Shown: piece after piece, positions 8,584 through 19,030 of the stretch
How positions within the stretch are numbered: position 1 is the stretch's first letter
How the letters are laid out: each line of letters opens with the position of its first letter
From: Arachis hypogaea
Taxonomy: Eukaryota; Streptophyta; Magnoliopsida; Fabales; Fabaceae
Length of the DNA stretch: 64,000 nucleotides
Reading direction: 5' to 3'
Assembly: GCF_003086295.3 (NCBI RefSeq)
Contig: NC_092038.1
Location: 96,441,837-96,505,836 of the forward strand
Position numbers and translations under genes: made by a program
The notes under the pieces: generated by a model
Told to the model about the DNA's origin: nothing
Seen by the model: the letters and a program-made list of their open reading frames with translations, nothing else
Databases searched by the model: none

Positions 8584-9521
8584 GTCCTAACTCTGTGAAA
8601 ACCTCTATCATTAGGAGCCTCTGTTTTTCGTTTTTTTTTATTTATTTCCTTGAGTTTTGTTTTTATTTTTCGTTTTTCTAGTCTCATTCTATATCTATTT
8701 TTGAGTCTTGTTTTAATTCATAATTAATAAAATTAAAGTTTATGCCTTAAAGTTATGAATGTCCTATGAATCCATCACCTCTCTTAAATGAAAAATGCTT
8801 TAACCACAAAAGAACAAGAAGTACAGGATTTCGAAACTTATCTCTGAAACTAGTTGAATTAGCTTGATGTGGTGACAATACTTTTTGTTTTCTGAATGAA
8901 TGCTTGAACAGTGCATATGTCTCTTGAATTTGTTGTTTTTAAGAATGTTAAATTTGTTGGCTCTTGAAAGAATGAGGAGAAAGAGAACTGTTATTGAGGA
9001 TCTGAAAAATCATCAAATTGATTCTTGAAGCAAGAAAAAGCAATATTCAAAAAAAAAAAATTTTCGAAAAAAAAAAGAAAGAGAGAAAGAAAAGAGAAGA
9101 AAAAAATATGAAGTTGTGATCCAAGGCAACAAGAGTGTGCTTAAGAACCCTGGACACCTCTAATTGGGGACTTTAGCAAAGCTGAGTCACAATCAAAAAA
9201 GGTTCACCCAATTATGTGTCTGTGGCATGTATGTATCCGGTGGTAATACTGGAAGACAGAGTGCTTTGGGCCACAGCCAAGACTCATATACTAGCTATGT
9301 TCAAGAATCATTATACTTAACTAGGAGAATCAATAACATTATCTGAGTTCTGAGTTCTCATAGATGCCAATCATTCTGAACTTCAAAAGATAGAGTGAGA
9401 TGCCAAAACTGTTCGGAGGCAAAAAGCTACTAGTCCCGCTCATCTAATTGGAGCTATGTTTCCTTGATATTTTGGAGTCTATAGTATATTCTCTTCTTTT
9501 TATCCTCTTTTGATTTTCAGT
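8584..9521 (+). other. 3' untranslated region of element 1 with a conserved block
   Basis: No gene. From about 9120 it contains a block also present in the Feral-like element (about 33650-34060) and in C (about 53920-54310), with GGACACCTCTAA, GGGGACTTTAGCAAAGCTGA and ATGTGTCTGTGGCAT in order. A poly-A/GAAA-rich run lies at about 9047-9110. Conservation between autonomous and non-autonomous copies suggests a cis signal. Confidence 0.75.
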
Positions 9522-9557
9522 TGCTTGGGGACAAGCAACAATTTAAGTTTGGTGTTG
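9522..9557 (+). promoter_or_regulatory. Plus-strand priming region abutting the 3' LTR, element 1
   Basis: TGCTTGGGGACAAGC, a short AT stretch and AAGTTTGGTGTTG end exactly at the LTR's TGATGAG. This is where the polypurine tract should be, but the only purine run is GGGGA and the terminal 13 bases are not purine-rich. Confidence 0.75.
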
Positions 9558-11087
9558 TGATGAGCGGATAATTTGTATGCTTTTTGGCATTGTTTTTAGT
9601 ATGTTTTTAGTATGATCTAGTTAGTTTTTAGTGTATTTTTATTAGTTTTTAGCTAAAATTCACTTTTCTGGACTTTACTATGAGTTTGTGTGTTTTTCTG
9701 TGATTTCAGGTATTTTCTGGCTGAAATTGAGGGTCCTGAGCAAAAATCTGATTCCGAGACCAAAAAGGACTGCAGATGCTGTTGGATTCTGACCTCCCTG
9801 CACTCGAAGCGGATTTTCTGGAGCTACAGAAGCCCAATTGGCGCGCTCTCAACGGCATTGGAAAGTAGACATCCTGGGCTTTCCAGCAATATATAATAGT
9901 CCATACTTTGCCCAAGATTTGATGGCCCAAACCGGCGCTCAAAGTCACCTACAGAAATTCCAGCGTTAAACGCCGGAACTGGCATGAAATTTGGAGTTAA
10001 ACGCTCAAACTGGCATAAGAACTGGCGTTTAACTCCAGAAAAGGTCTCTACACGAAATTCCTTCATTGCTCAGCCCAAGCACACACCAAGTGAGCCCGGA
10101 AGTGGATTTTTCTGTCATTTACTCATTTCTGTAAACCTTAGGATACTAGTTTACTACTTATAGGATCTTTTGACATTGTATCAGTACCTTATGCAACTTT
10201 TTGACAACCTTATGACATTGTACACGTTTTTCCACAGCATGAGTCTCTAAACCCCATGGTTGGGGGTGAGGAGCTCTGCTGTGTCTTGATGGATTAATGC
10301 AATTACTACTGTTTCTCATTCAATCATGCTTGCTTCCATTCTAAGATAATACTTGTTCTTAACCCGGATGAATGTGATGATCCGTGACAATCATCATCAT
10401 TCTCAACCATGAATGTGTGATTGACAACCACCTCCGTTCTATCTTAGATTAAGTAGTTATCTCTTAGGTTCTTTAACCGGAATCTTCGTGGTATAAGCTA
10501 GACTGATGGCGGCATTCAAGAGAATCCGGAAGGTCTAAACCTTGTCTGTGGTATTCTGAGTAGGATTCAATGACTGAATGACTGTGACGTGCTTCAATCT
10601 CCTGAAGGCGGGGCGTTAGTGACAGACGCCAAAAGAATCACTGGATTCTACTCCGGTCTGATTGAGAATCGACAGATGGAATGCCGTGCCGTGACAGGGC
10701 ATTAGGAATCGTTCCAATGAGAGGATGGGAGGTAGCCATTGACAACGGTGAAACCCTACATACAGCTTGCCATGGAAGGAGACTCGCGTGACTGAAGAAG
10801 AAGACAGTAGGAAAGCAAAGATTCAGAAGATGGAGCATCTCCAAACCTCAACCTATTCTCCATTACTGCAAAACAAGTAATCATTTCATGTTCTTTTGCT
10901 TTTCACAATCAATCCTGATAATTTCTGATATCCTGACTAAGATTTACAAGATAACCATAGCTTGCTTCAAGCCGACAATCTCTGTGGGATCGACCCTTGC
11001 TCACGCAAGGTATTACTTGGACGACCCAGTACACTTGCTGGTTAGTTGTGCGGGATTGCAAAAGTGTGATTGCAATTTCGTGCACCA
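9558..11087 (+). repeat. 3' LTR of element 1 (1530 bp)
   Basis: Runs from TGATGAGCGG to GTGCACCA. It contains a conserved block ending TTTCTGTGATTTCAGG (about 9666-9712), a TATA-like ATATATAATAG near 9890, and palindromic GGCGTT/AACGCC words at about 9933, 9961, 9992 and 10023. Matching the 5' LTR fixes the 3' boundary. The element's transcript should start and end in its LTRs; I cannot place the start site confidently. Confidence 0.94.
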
Positions 11088-11092
11088 ACCAT

Positions 11093-11357
11093 AAAACCTT
11101 ATTTAAAATATTATACTACCAATTAAACTCAACTAACTAAACAAAACATGAAATTAAACTAATTCTACCAATATTTACAAAAGAGAAAAATGAAAAAAAT
11201 TTACCATGGTGGGGTGTCTGCCACCTAGCACTTTTGTTTATTGTCCTTAAGTTGGACTTATGGGGGGCTCCTTTCATGGTGGCTTGTGCTTGAACTTATC
11301 TCGGAACATCCACCAATTCTTGGTTCTCCAATAAGCTCCATCATTCAAAATTAATAG
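11093..11357 (-). other. Sequence downstream of the D1 ORF
   Basis: AT-rich noncoding sequence between the ORF stop and the element 1 insertion; nothing recognisable. Confidence 0.5.
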
Positions 11358-12938
11358 CTACAAGCTTTGATGGAGTTCTACACACACCATGGGCTCCCAA
11401 AGTTGATCCTCATGTGTTCCCGGATCCCATATTTTGTTTTCACACCCATCTCCAAGTTGATTATCATTAGTCCATGTGGGTGGTGAACAAAATGAATTCT
11501 GAAAGAAATGACCAAACTTCATCCTAGACCTAAGCAATCTAGTTCTACACCAAACCTTGCAATTAAGCTTTGAGCATGCAACCATAATGAACCTAGAATG
11601 ATGTTTCCAACCACTAACCATCTCCATTTTACTCTTAAAGCCACAAATATGTCTAAGTTGACCATCCATCTCAAGAAAACCATATTCAAGGGGAATAATA
11701 AGGCTTAAGTATAAGGAATTTACCCACTTGAATAAAAGAATGGATGGTGGTGGCTTGAGAGATATCTCCAATGTGCTAGCAAGCTTTACTTCCTTGTGTT
11801 CTTCCTTGGTTACCTCCACCTCTTCACAAACTTCTTCGCTTTCAATCCTTTGTTCATCATTTTCATCTAACTCTTCTCCATCACTCAAGTCATAAGTTGG
11901 AGGACGAGAGAAATCTACCTCCACATCACTTTCAAATTCATTGGGAGAAGGTTCTTCAAATTCAAATGATTCTTCACCAAGAAGATTAGATGCATGATCT
12001 TCATCACTAAGGGAACTCAATTCTTGCTTCACTCCCTCCAAGTCTTCGTTCAAAATTTGTTTTGGAGGTTGTATACATTCCTCCTCAACAACAAATTCAA
12101 TCTTTTTGGAGGTATGTTCTATGATTTTAGCTTCCCATGGAGGTTCCGCATCTCCTAAGTCTTCAACAACTTCTTCCTCTTCTTCAATGATCATATGCTC
12201 CTCCAATTGCTCTAATACAAAATAACATTCCTCATTCTCCACCGGAGTTTCCAATCTCTCATTCATGTTATGCTCTTCATTTGATTCTCTACATGTAATC
12301 ATGGGAGTTTTTTGAGTGTCCAGGCATCGAGAGGCTAAAGTGCTTACTACCTTAGTCATGGTAGCCACAAATTCTAGTGTCTCCTTTTGCATTTCTCTTT
12401 GCCCTTGAAGTATAAAGCCAAGGGTTTCATCCATTGAGGATTGGGGTGGATAAGAGGGTTCATTGTCTTGGAGAGAGGGTTCATAATAGGAAGGTGGTTC
12501 TTCTTGGTGAGGATATGGTGGTGGTGTGTATTGAGGTGGTTCTTGGGAGTATTGATATTGGAATGGTGGTTCCATGTATAGCTCATGTGGTTCAAAAGGT
12601 GGTTGATATGGTGGAAATGGGTGAAGGTCATATGGAGGTGTTTGGTGAAAAGGGGCTTGTGAGTATGGTTGAGGATCATGTTGAAGAGTGGGTTCATATG
12701 CATATGGTGGTGGTTCTTGAAAGTCACAAGGAGATTCACCATAGCCATTGGATTGGTATGCATCATAAAATGGCTCTTCTTCATAGTGCATTGGTGGAGG
12801 TTGTTGCCATGAGGATTGATCATATGCATATGGCTCCACCCACCTTTGATTGTCCCATCCTTGATACATCTCTTCATTGTAATCTCCACTTCCTACAACA
12901 TAGTTGTAATCACACTCATAGCTAAAGTGAGAATTCAT
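11358..12938 (-). CDS. Pro/Tyr/Gln-rich ORF of non-autonomous element D1, function unknown
   Basis: About 526 codons, starting MNSHFSYECDYNY; an in-frame ATG lies eight codons upstream. The first ~190 residues are rich in P, Y, Q and E with loose repeats (PPPYAYEP, PPFQYQYSQEPPQYTPPPY). A middle region around FILQGQREMQKETLEFVATM could be helical, a long acidic stretch follows, and the C-terminal third (GWKHHSRFIMVACSKLNC, RTRLLRSRMKFGHFF) is basic and Cys-containing. I see no gag, protease, RT or integrase motif. Element F carries a decayed relative (YGQSSWQSPP versus YDQSSWQQPP). Remaining open over this length suggests selection or youth. It may be a divergent structural protein; I cannot assign a function. 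Confidence 0.7.
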   Translation of the reverse strand: MNSHFSYECDYNYVVGSGDYNEEMYQGWDNQRWVEPYAYDQSSWQQPPPMHYEEEPFYDAYQSNGYGESPCDFQEPPPYAYEPTLQHDPQPYSQAPFHQTPPYDLHPFPPYQPPFEPHELYMEPPFQYQYSQEPPQYTPPPYPHQEEPPSYYEPSLQDNEPSYPPQSSMDETLGFILQGQREMQKETLEFVATMTKVVSTLASRCLDTQKTPMITCRESNEEHNMNERLETPVENEECYFVLEQLEEHMIIEEEEEVVEDLGDAEPPWEAKIIEHTSKKIEFVVEEECIQPPKQILNEDLEGVKQELSSLSDEDHASNLLGEESFEFEEPSPNEFESDVEVDFSRPPTYDLSDGEELDENDEQRIESEEVCEEVEVTKEEHKEVKLASTLEISLKPPPSILLFKWVNSLYLSLIIPLEYGFLEMDGQLRHICGFKSKMEMVSGWKHHSRFIMVACSKLNCKVWCRTRLLRSRMKFGHFFQNSFCSPPTWTNDNQLGDGCENKIWDPGTHEDQLWEPMVCVELHQSL

Positions 12939-13084
12939 GATGAAAAGAGAAAATAAAGACAAAAGCTAATAAGAAATAGTGAAACAAAGTCCTAAAACTA
13001 GAAAAAACTAACAAGCAATCCAAAAATCAAGTTGTTCACAGTATTCACATATATACAATAACCAATAACATAACATTGTTGTAA

Positions 13085-13103
13085 TCCCCCAGCAATGGCG
13101 CCA
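13085..13103 (-). other. Primer binding site of D1
   Basis: Read on the minus strand, TGGCGCCATTGCTGGGGG lies three bases inside the LTR end at 13107. It is a variant of the tRNA-Asp site and shows that D1 runs right to left. Confidence 0.85.
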
Positions 13104-13106
13104 AAT

Positions 13107-14581
13107 TGATGATTGGATTTTTGATGGTATGGAATTTCTCAAATGAAATCTCGTCGAAGTATAGTTTCTAAACCAAGCAATAATCCATTCATACAAAAGA
13201 TTGTTTGTCATTGAAACAAACCCCTAAAATTAATAAACCGAAGAATTTAAACCTCGGGTCGTTCTCCCAAGGAATTGCAATAAAGTGCTCTTGTTGTTTG
13301 TTATGAGATGTATTTTGGGGTTTTTGAGATAATAGACAAGAAATGTAAATTGCAAAAGAAATAGACTAACAACTAACAAAGCTCTTGACAAGATATGAGA
13401 ATTAGAAATCCTATCCTAGTTATCCTTATCAATTGTGATGAGAATTGTGTATTGCTCCCACTTAGTTAACCTCTAACCATAGAGGAAAGTCAAGTGGATG
13501 AATCAATTTGATTCCTCAAGTCCTAATCAATTCCTAAAGGAGAGACTAGCTTTAGAGGCATTCAAATCAATTAGCAACTTCTAATTATCAATCAACAAAG
13601 GAATTAGATAACTCAAGAGTCACTAATTACTCAACCAAGGCCAAGAAGAAGAAAATCTATACTAAAATCCAACCAAGAATTTCATCAAACACTTGGAAGG
13701 CACAAAAGAGAAGTATAGTAAATTGACAACAACAATGAAATCTAACAACTATTATTGCAAAGAATTAATAACAACAATCAAAAGAAGCACAATTATTATG
13801 AATTACCTTGAATTGAATGGAAAGAAAATAGAAGAGACAAGAGTAGATCTACAACAAAACATAAAAGCATCATAAAGGAAATTACAACAAAAGAATAGAA
13901 GAAGAATGAATGTAACAACAAGGAGTTGAAAGGTAGAAGTAGATGGGAGCAAAGATTAATCTAGATCTAAGAACTAAACCTAATCCTAATCCTAATCCTA
14001 AAGAGAAGTGAGAGCTTCTCTCTCTAAAACTAACTCTAAACTAATCCTAATGAGTGTGAATGATGGAATCCCCCTTTGCTCTTCAATCCTTGGGTTTAAA
14101 TAGCATTTTTGGCGCCAAAGTTGGTTGGGAATGGGCCCCACAACCCTTCTGAATTTGCTGGCTACGTTTTCATTAAAAAGTCATATACCAGCACCGACGC
14201 GTATGCGCATAGCACGCATACGCGTCCATGGGGTAATTCGCAAGGTGCGCGTAAGCGCCTGGTGCACGCACGCATCCATGGGCGAGTTCAATTCTTTGGC
14301 TTTTCATGATCTTCTCCACTTTGTATGATTTCCTTTCACTCCTTTGATCATTCCCTAGCCTTTTCAACCTGAAATCACTTTACAAACACATCAAGGCATC
14401 TAGTGGAATCAAAGGTGACTTAAATTTAGCTAATTAAGGACCTAGAAAGCATGTTTTCACACTTAAGCACAAATTGGGAGACAATCATGAAACCATGCTA
14501 TTTCATTGAATAAATGTGGGTAAAATGTCATAAAATTCCTTAAATTCAACACAAGATAAACTCTACAAATGGGGTTTATCA
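13107..14581 (-). repeat. 5' LTR of D1 (1475 bp)
   Basis: Minus-strand LTR beginning TGATAAACCCC and ending AATCATCA. It matches solo LTR D2 (60313-61783) along its length and solo LTR E more distantly. Near 14200-14280 it has a CpG-rich segment with ACGCGTATGCG / CGCATACGCG words. A TATA-like TATTTAAA is read on the minus strand near 14097-14104. A short CCTAAT tandem at about 13974-14003 is part of the LTR. Confidence 0.9.
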
Positions 14582-14830
14582 AGCAACTATGTTGCTCGCA
14601 CAATTCCCAGGGTTTGGGGTTGTATACGAACCCAACATTCTCATGGCAAGTTGAGCACCATTGTTTGCACTATAGTTCTCCCCTATATTGTGAGGTTCAG
14701 CCATGTTTATGTCTGAAGCTTTGTCAACCTCTTATATCACTCTTTTGTTTCTTGCTTGCTTCCTTAGCCTCTAAAAAGTTCGCTCAATTTCTGAATCAAA
14801 GATGAGAGGTTTCTCTTCTTGAATTTCTTG
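14582..14830 (-). pseudogene. Gag start of the left T unit, truncated
   Basis: Reading leftward from about 14830 this matches the gag start of the right T unit (20590-20850): counterparts of the acidic N-terminus and of the GSYTTPNP region are visible. Insertion of D1 at 14581/14582 removed the rest from this place. Confidence 0.7.
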
Positions 14831-15031
14831 CATAAACATAAAGATAACAAAAGGAAAAGAAGATTGAAATTCCCTCTGTGAAAATGATGGAAACATCAAG
14901 CGAGCAATAACACAAACAGTTAAGTGATTAAAGAAAAGAAAGAAATAAAAGCAAATAAATTGACTAGAACAAAAAGGAAAAGGTACCTAATCTATATAAT
15001 CAATGAACCAATAGTTTGTCAATTAAAATTA

Positions 15032-15051
15032 ATCTCCGGCAACGGCGCCCA
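15032..15051 (-). other. Primer binding site of the left T unit
   Basis: Minus-strand TGGGCGCCGTTGCCGGAGAT, a tRNA-Asp site variant with an extra G and one substitution, six bases from the LTR end at 15058. Confidence 0.8.
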
Positions 15052-15057
15052 AAACGC

Positions 15058-17086
15058 TGATAGCATGAAATTAGAATTCTATGCTTAACTCATCGGCAAG
15101 TGCATCGAGTTGCATCAAGTAATACCATGGTGAGTGGGTTATCGTTCCCATGAGGATTAATAGATTAAGTAAGCAATGATCAGTTTATTATTCTAGTTAG
15201 ACGATTCAAATTTGGATGATGAACAATTGGTAATATAAGTTGGACTTTAAATGACTTGATAAAGAAGTAAATGAAAGCAATAAATGACTTGAATGTAAAT
15301 GATGGGAATGTAAATAAATGGAAGTTAAATTGCAAGGATGTAAATAACTGGAATGTAAATGGCAATAATTAAAGTGAATAAAAGCAATAGTAAAGTGGAA
15401 AGCAAAGAATCAATGTAAATGCATCAATTAAAGACAATTATAAAGCAAGATAAGAAGATAACGATGGGAAGAACAATAGGGTAGAGAGATGTTGAGTTCT
15501 CAGGATCAATAGCTCTCATTTCCACTTCAATCATGTAATCATTGATCTCTTGGCAAATCATAAGTAATTCAATTCTAATTCCTTGGTAATTCAATTTTTC
15601 TTGACTTGATCAATTGCCAATTCCTTGATCAATTGCTCATGAGAAGAGATGAAGTATATTTTCTAACTTATCACCACACAATTTTTCAAGATCTAGATAG
15701 GATTGATTCAATATCACATATTGAATCCAAATCCAAAATCATGAGAATTGAGAGAAAAAGTTTTCAAGCTTTATTTCATGAATTCACTTTTCTAAGTGAT
15801 CATAAAAACCAATTTAGATATAAATTATCTTCCAATAGATTTAGATACTTGATGAAGAACGAAGACTCTTTCTAAAGAAACAAGTGAAAGATGAATTAAA
15901 GTTGAAGAATCAATTACATTAATCCATTAAAATTCAATTTCCCACAATGAAGAGAGGATTAACTACGCATAGGTCAATGAATTACAAAATGGGTATGAGA
16001 ATGTGAAAGAAGTAGAAAGTGAAGTAAATGGAATGTGTCACCATTTACAAAGGTTCCCTAGATCTCTATTTATAATATATCCTAAACTACAAATTCAAAT
16101 AAAATTCAAATTTCCATCAAATGCACTTCCAAACTAACTATCACTAATGATCTTTATTGCTTCTATTGGATCCAAGCCTTGTGAGTTGTTGTTTTGATGG
16201 TTGTGGGCTTGATTAGTTGGATTTGATGAGCACTAGATATGACTTAAAACTCACGTGCTTGAGAGTGCATGGTTTGGCATATTAGGTACTCATTTAGAAG
16301 CCCAATTGAAGCTCAAAAATCTTGCTCCAAATGAAGTCCTGAAAGTATTCGTTGTTAGTGATGTGTGAGTCTCCATACATGGCGTTAAAGACATTGTTCT
16401 AAGCTTTGTTTTAGCTTGACTCTTGAAGGCGTCTGATGGGAGAGACGCTTCATTGTTGTGGTGTTTTGGACGCCATATTGTTACACAAATCTTGCTCCAG
16501 GGAGTGGTGCTGGAAATGCAAAATTGGTGAAGAAGGATGGCATCTAAGATGCCACATTGTTGCCAAAAATTTGCCTCAAGGGAATGGCATCAGAGATGCC
16601 AATATGGGTGAAGAAGGATGGTGTCTAAGATACCACATTGTTGCCAAAAATTGGCCTCCATGGAATAGCATTGGAGACACCAATATAGGGTAAAGGATGG
16701 CATTTAAGATGCCACATTGAAGGTCCTTGGGAGTGTGATGATTGGTGTTGGAGACTCCATAAAGGATGGAATTGGAGATGCCATTTTCGAGCTCCAATTT
16801 ATGCCCCCTAGAGCTTGCACTATTTGACTTGTTTATCCTCAAAAAGTGGCTTGGGAAAAATCCATTCTTGATCCTCTAGAATGTTACTCTAGCAGTGTTG
16901 CTTAAGTGAGTCTTCTATTGATGCTTTTATTGTTTCTTTTTCTATCATTTCCTACAAAAATTCATTAACTCAGAGAAATCAAAGTAGTATTCAAATTAAG
17001 CACTAAAACACTTCATAATTGAGCATAATTCATTGACTTTCTATATGAAATAACATAGAAAAACTACTCATGATGCACATGCATCA
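15058..17086 (-). repeat. Shared T-type LTR (2029 bp)
   Basis: On the minus strand it runs from TGATGCATGTGCATCATGAG to CATGCTATCA. A TATA box, TATAAATAGAG, is read on the minus strand from 16074 to 16064. The part near 16430-16720 has family-specific inverted words (GGCATCTAAGATGCC and relatives). The last ~150 bases resemble the plus-strand LTR fragment G ending near 42235. Confidence 0.85.
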
Positions 17087-17950
17087 CAACACCAAACTTG
17101 AAACTTTGCTTGTCTTCAAGCAAATAAAGAATCATGTAAATCAACTTTGAGGATTTAATCTTGACAATCCAGGGTGTGAAGATTAGCAATTCTTAATGTT
17201 CTTGGTTAGCTGTTTCACTATGCATGCATCAATCACAAAAGAATTCTAAATGTTTAAGGTTTCTATCTTGAACACATCATGAAATCCTTTCTAATATTCC
17301 CACCTTGAAGAAAGCTTATTGTCTTTCTCTTTTCTTTCTTAGCTTAGCTTGTTGGGTACTTTGCACCATGAGTTTAACTTTGACTCTAAGTGCTTTGTTT
17401 TTAAGTTTTACCACTTCATACATAATCACCACAACCATGTGACTAAAGGACTCTTTGACCCTTATATTTGTCTCTTTCTGTTCTTTCTAGTCATTAATGC
17501 TCATATCCTTGAGATTGAGGGAGTGTTTTGCACTTTTGAGCCTAGCCTTGACTATAAGTGTTTTGTTTTCAAGTTTTTACTTGATACATAACACCACAAG
17601 CACTTGACTAGTAGTTAGTCATTGGACAGCCTTCAGCTTTTCTTTCTTTCCCCCTTTTTACTTAATCATTGATTAGTGACTTTCACTTCTTCAAGGTTCT
17701 AAATAATTTGTAAAGATTTTATAAGGTTTCTCTTGACTAAAACCTCAAACAATCAAGTTCAAATGTGTTGAGCAAAATAGTTATTTTAGCCTTCCAAAAA
17801 ATCATATGCTCATGCTAGTTTCTCCTTTAAGTACCCCAGTGAAGATTAAAATTTATAGTGTTGTATGCCAACACCAAACTTGTTCTATGCAATCATATAC
17901 CAAAATATTTGAAAGTTGAACAAGTATAGCAAGAAATTTAGTTACAAACT
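17087..17950 (-). other. T-element 3' untranslated region and LTR-adjacent priming motif
   Basis: No gene. Next to the LTR (17087-17125), read on the minus strand, are GCTTGAAGACAAGC and CAAGTTTGGTGTTG, the same motif pair as before the 3' LTR of element 1. Another copy of the motif, AAGTTTGGTGTT, reads on the minus strand at about 17872-17883. Confidence 0.75.
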
Positions 17951-17997
17951 ATTGGTTTCTCTCCCAACAAGTACTCTTTTAACGTCATTAGCTTGAC
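17951..17997 (-). promoter_or_regulatory. Two-hairpin RNA module, T element
   Basis: On the minus strand HP1 GTCAAGCTAATGAC (17997-17984, 4 bp), a 15-nt linker, then HP2 GTTGGGAGAGAAACCAAT (17968-17951, 4 bp plus a G-U pair). HP1 begins exactly 12 nt after the TAG at 18012-18010. Confidence 0.78.
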
Positions 17998-18009
17998 AGT
18001 TGATCCTTA

Positions 18010-19030
18010 CTAAGTTGGTGATGGATCATAATGCTTCAGATTCTCCCTTCTCACTACAATCTTCCATCTAGTGTTCTCTTTGATGATCTCTATATTCTCA
18101 AGAGAAAGGATCTTGTTTACTTTATAGTGTCCACACACATTTGGAGATGGCTCCAATGGATGGTAAGTGAGCATCACTTTGTCTCCTGGTGAGAAGTCAC
18201 TTGTGGGGATTTTCTTATCTCTCCAATGCTTGGGCCTCTTCAGGTTCTTCTTTTCCACCTTAGGTAGTGGTTCACACTTAACACCAAACTTGGGCTCAAT
18301 ATCAGGGGGCTCTTGTTGGTTGCCAAAAATAGAAGCTTTGGTTGCAAATTCTTGTCAGCTCCTTTGGTGTCTTCAGCTTTTTGTTGCACTTCTATTTCTA
18401 CTTTTCCTTTTAAACATGGAAGTGGAGTTTCTGAAGGTGATTCGTTAGGTACTTCCTTCAAATTTAGATCCATGGACTTAACCTTCATGCAATTGTTCAT
18501 TCCACTTGAATGGGGCATGGTTTTGAAAACATGAAACACTAAGTTTTCATTATGCACCTTTAACGTTAATTCACCCATCTCAACATCAATAAAAGCTTTG
18601 ACAATAGCTAAGATGGGTCTCCCAAAAATGATGGACGCATTGTCATCTTCTTCCATATCAAGAATGACAAAATTAGTTGGGAGGAAGAACTTTCCTACTT
18701 TCACTGAGACATTCTCCACCGCTCCTTGTGCATGCTTCATGGATCTATCAGCCAATTATAGAACTATTTTGGTGGGTCTCATATGATGAATTTGTAGCTT
18801 TTTTATCATGGAGAGAGGTATCAAATTGATACTTGACCCCAAATCACATAATGCTCTTTCAAAGGTTGTATGTCCAATGGTGCAGGGAATTTGAAATTCC
18901 CTGGGTCCTTCTTCTTTCTTGATAAATCCTTTTGTATCATGGCACTACATTCTTTAGTTATGACCACAATTTGACCTCCCTTCAAAGATCTTTTTTTGGA
19001 CAATAATTCCTTCATAAACTTAGCATACAT
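18010..19030 (-). pseudogene. Protease plus integrase-tail-like domain of T, frameshifted
   Basis: Minus-strand fragments in several frames. The pre-protease region (YAKFMKELLSKK, VITKECSAMIQKDL) lies at 18821-19030. The protease second half (NFVILDMEEDDNASIIFGRP) is in the frame 18240-18755. The tail domain (FSPGDKVMLTYHPLEP, GHYKVNKILSLENIEI, RRENLKHY) is at 18010-18258. That tail lines up with the integrase C-terminus of element 1 ([10 protein letters not shown] to IKHYLE), so RT, RNase H and the integrase core are missing between protease and tail. Element X has the same architecture. The copy is non-functional because of frameshifts. Confidence 0.78.

Larger units (their letters stand above)
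1..11087 (+). mobile_element. FIDEL-like Athila-lineage Ty3/gypsy retrotransposon, copy 1 (5' end outside window)
   Basis: A near-complete LTR retrotransposon: partial 5' LTR, tRNA-Asp primer site, gag-protease, RT-RNase H-integrase, a third ORF, an LTR-adjacent priming-type motif and a full 3' LTR. The domain order (integrase last, no chromodomain), DLGA protease motif, MDD RT motif and tRNA-Asp primer site fit the Athila lineage. The 931 bp of 5' LTR present align without gaps to the 3' LTR and I count five differences, all transitions, so the insertion is recent. It interrupts the minus-strand element D1, which resumes at 11088. The 5-bp target duplication would be ACCAT (11088-11092) but the left copy is outside the window. 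The resemblance to peanut FIDEL is from memory. Confidence 0.93.
11088..14581 (-). mobile_element. Non-autonomous LTR element D1 (3' part outside window)
   Basis: On the minus strand a full 5' LTR (14581 to 13107), a tRNA-Asp-like primer site and one ORF are present, then element 1 interrupts it at 11087/11088. No RT or integrase is visible in the part shown. The missing 3' portion and 3' LTR should lie left of the window. It inserted into a T element at 14581/14582. LTRs of the same family occur as solo LTRs D2 and E. Confidence 0.85.

Noticed and set aside
12434..12925. 163-codon plus-strand ORF and the 171-codon minus-strand ORF at 12374-12889
   Set aside because: Both overlap the long D1 ORF in other frames; their His/Met/Asn or Val/Gly bias is the shadow of its Pro/Tyr/Gln-rich codons.
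13974..14003. CCTAAT tandem as interstitial telomere repeat
   Set aside because: Only a few units, not the plant telomere unit CCCTAAA, and found in both D1 and D2 LTRs at the same place, so it is LTR sequence.
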